Shown one piece after another: positions 7,879 through 7,988 of a stretch of 7,988 nucleotides of DNA; the stretch's first letter is position 1; every line of letters starts with the position of its first letter. Origin of the DNA: an uncultured Rhodanobacteraceae bacterium (GTDB lineage Bacteria; Pseudomonadota; Gammaproteobacteria; Xanthomonadales; Rhodanobacteraceae); the NCBI GenBank assembly GCA_913053815.1, contig CAJXGK010000071.1, forward strand, positions 1-7,988. The letters are read 5' to 3'. Below the pieces are notes generated by a model. It did not search any database, was not told the DNA's origin, and saw only the letters and a list, made by a program, of their open reading frames with translations. A program made the translations under genes and the position numbers.

Positions 7879-7988
7879 TTACCTCGTAGCAATTGTTCTT
7901 ACGGCCGTCGCAGTAGGAACTGCCGGCGTAGAAGAAGTATAAACCCCGTATTCGGTGAATTCGAGATCTAGTGCGTGATGGATTATAT
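7879..7988 (-). CDS. Possible C-terminal end of an upstream operon gene (partial, unrecognised)
   Basis: A minus-strand frame is open from the window edge to a TAA at 7881-7879, only 3 nt before the TTG start of the helicase-nuclease. The visible 35 residues begin IIHHALDLEFTEYGVY and end AVRTIATR. I recognise no family. Tight spacing and the embedded ribosome binding site suggest an operon. The evidence is weak: a second minus-strand frame is also open across this stretch, the composition of the tail (many T, A and V) is not distinctive, and 36 open codons can occur by chance. The alternative is that this is the 5' untranslated region and promoter. A TATACT hexamer (complement of 7936-7941) could serve as a -10 box, but no good -35 box is found at the right distance. 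Confidence 0.3.
   Translation of the reverse strand, partial: IIHHALDLEFTEYGVYTSSTPAVPTATAVRTIATR
7882..7886 (-). promoter_or_regulatory. Ribosome binding site that fixes the TTG start of the helicase-nuclease
   Basis: The minus strand reads CGAGG, then TAAGCT, then the TTG start. The GAGG core is 6 nt from TTG. The TAA inside the spacer is in frame with the TTG and rules out any longer N-terminus. If the upstream frame ending in that TAA is a real gene, the binding site lies within its last codons, an arrangement that favours translational coupling. Confidence 0.6.

Noticed and set aside
7936..7941. TATACT hexamer on the minus strand as a -10 promoter box
   Set aside because: No acceptable -35 hexamer lies 16-18 nt upstream, and the stretch may instead be coding. 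It is not strong enough to list as a promoter.
1..7988. CRISPR arrays, tRNA genes, transposase genes and terminal inverted repeats of insertion sequences
   Set aside because: Reading both strands, I found no regularly spaced repeats, no tRNA-like cloverleaf, no transposase or integrase motif, and no paired terminal repeats.

Overview
The window looks like a bacterial chromosome fragment where a GC-rich resident gene meets a lower-GC accessory, probably defence-related, block. The first gene has strongly GC-rich third codon positions. Its type (a secreted or periplasmic VPS10/sortilin-like beta-propeller) is common in Proteobacteria of the Rhodanobacter/Xanthomonadales kind and in Acidobacteria. 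That is only a loose taxonomic hint, because no rRNA, tRNA or marker gene is present.

Layout. Positions 1-2712 (+) hold the 3' part of a large Asp-box (BNR) beta-propeller protein, closed by a strong hairpin at 2727-2754. Positions 2755-3417 are a scar-like zone. It holds a small minus-strand gene (2837-3098) that is readable only if two frameshifts are allowed, and the first ~47 codons of a plus-strand SNF2/DEAD-type helicase of the kind found in DISARM-like and methylase/helicase defence islands (3200-3340). The helicase breaks off abruptly. Positions 3418-7875 (-) hold one intact 1485-residue protein: a superfamily 1 (Upf1/DNA2-like, COG1112-type) helicase with a C-terminal Vsr-like PD-(D/E)XK nuclease. 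Positions 7879-7988 (-) may be the tail of a gene just upstream in the same operon.

Interpretation. The helicase-nuclease has every helicase motif and all expected nuclease residues, so it looks functional. The fusion of an SF1 helicase to a Vsr-like nuclease is typical of anti-phage or anti-plasmid systems. The truncated second helicase and the broken small gene beside it look like remains of an older defence cassette, partly overwritten when the helicase-nuclease module arrived. The beta-propeller gene is most likely the conserved chromosomal flank. If a new system is present, it is the 1485-residue protein together with whatever is encoded immediately upstream, beyond the right edge of the window.
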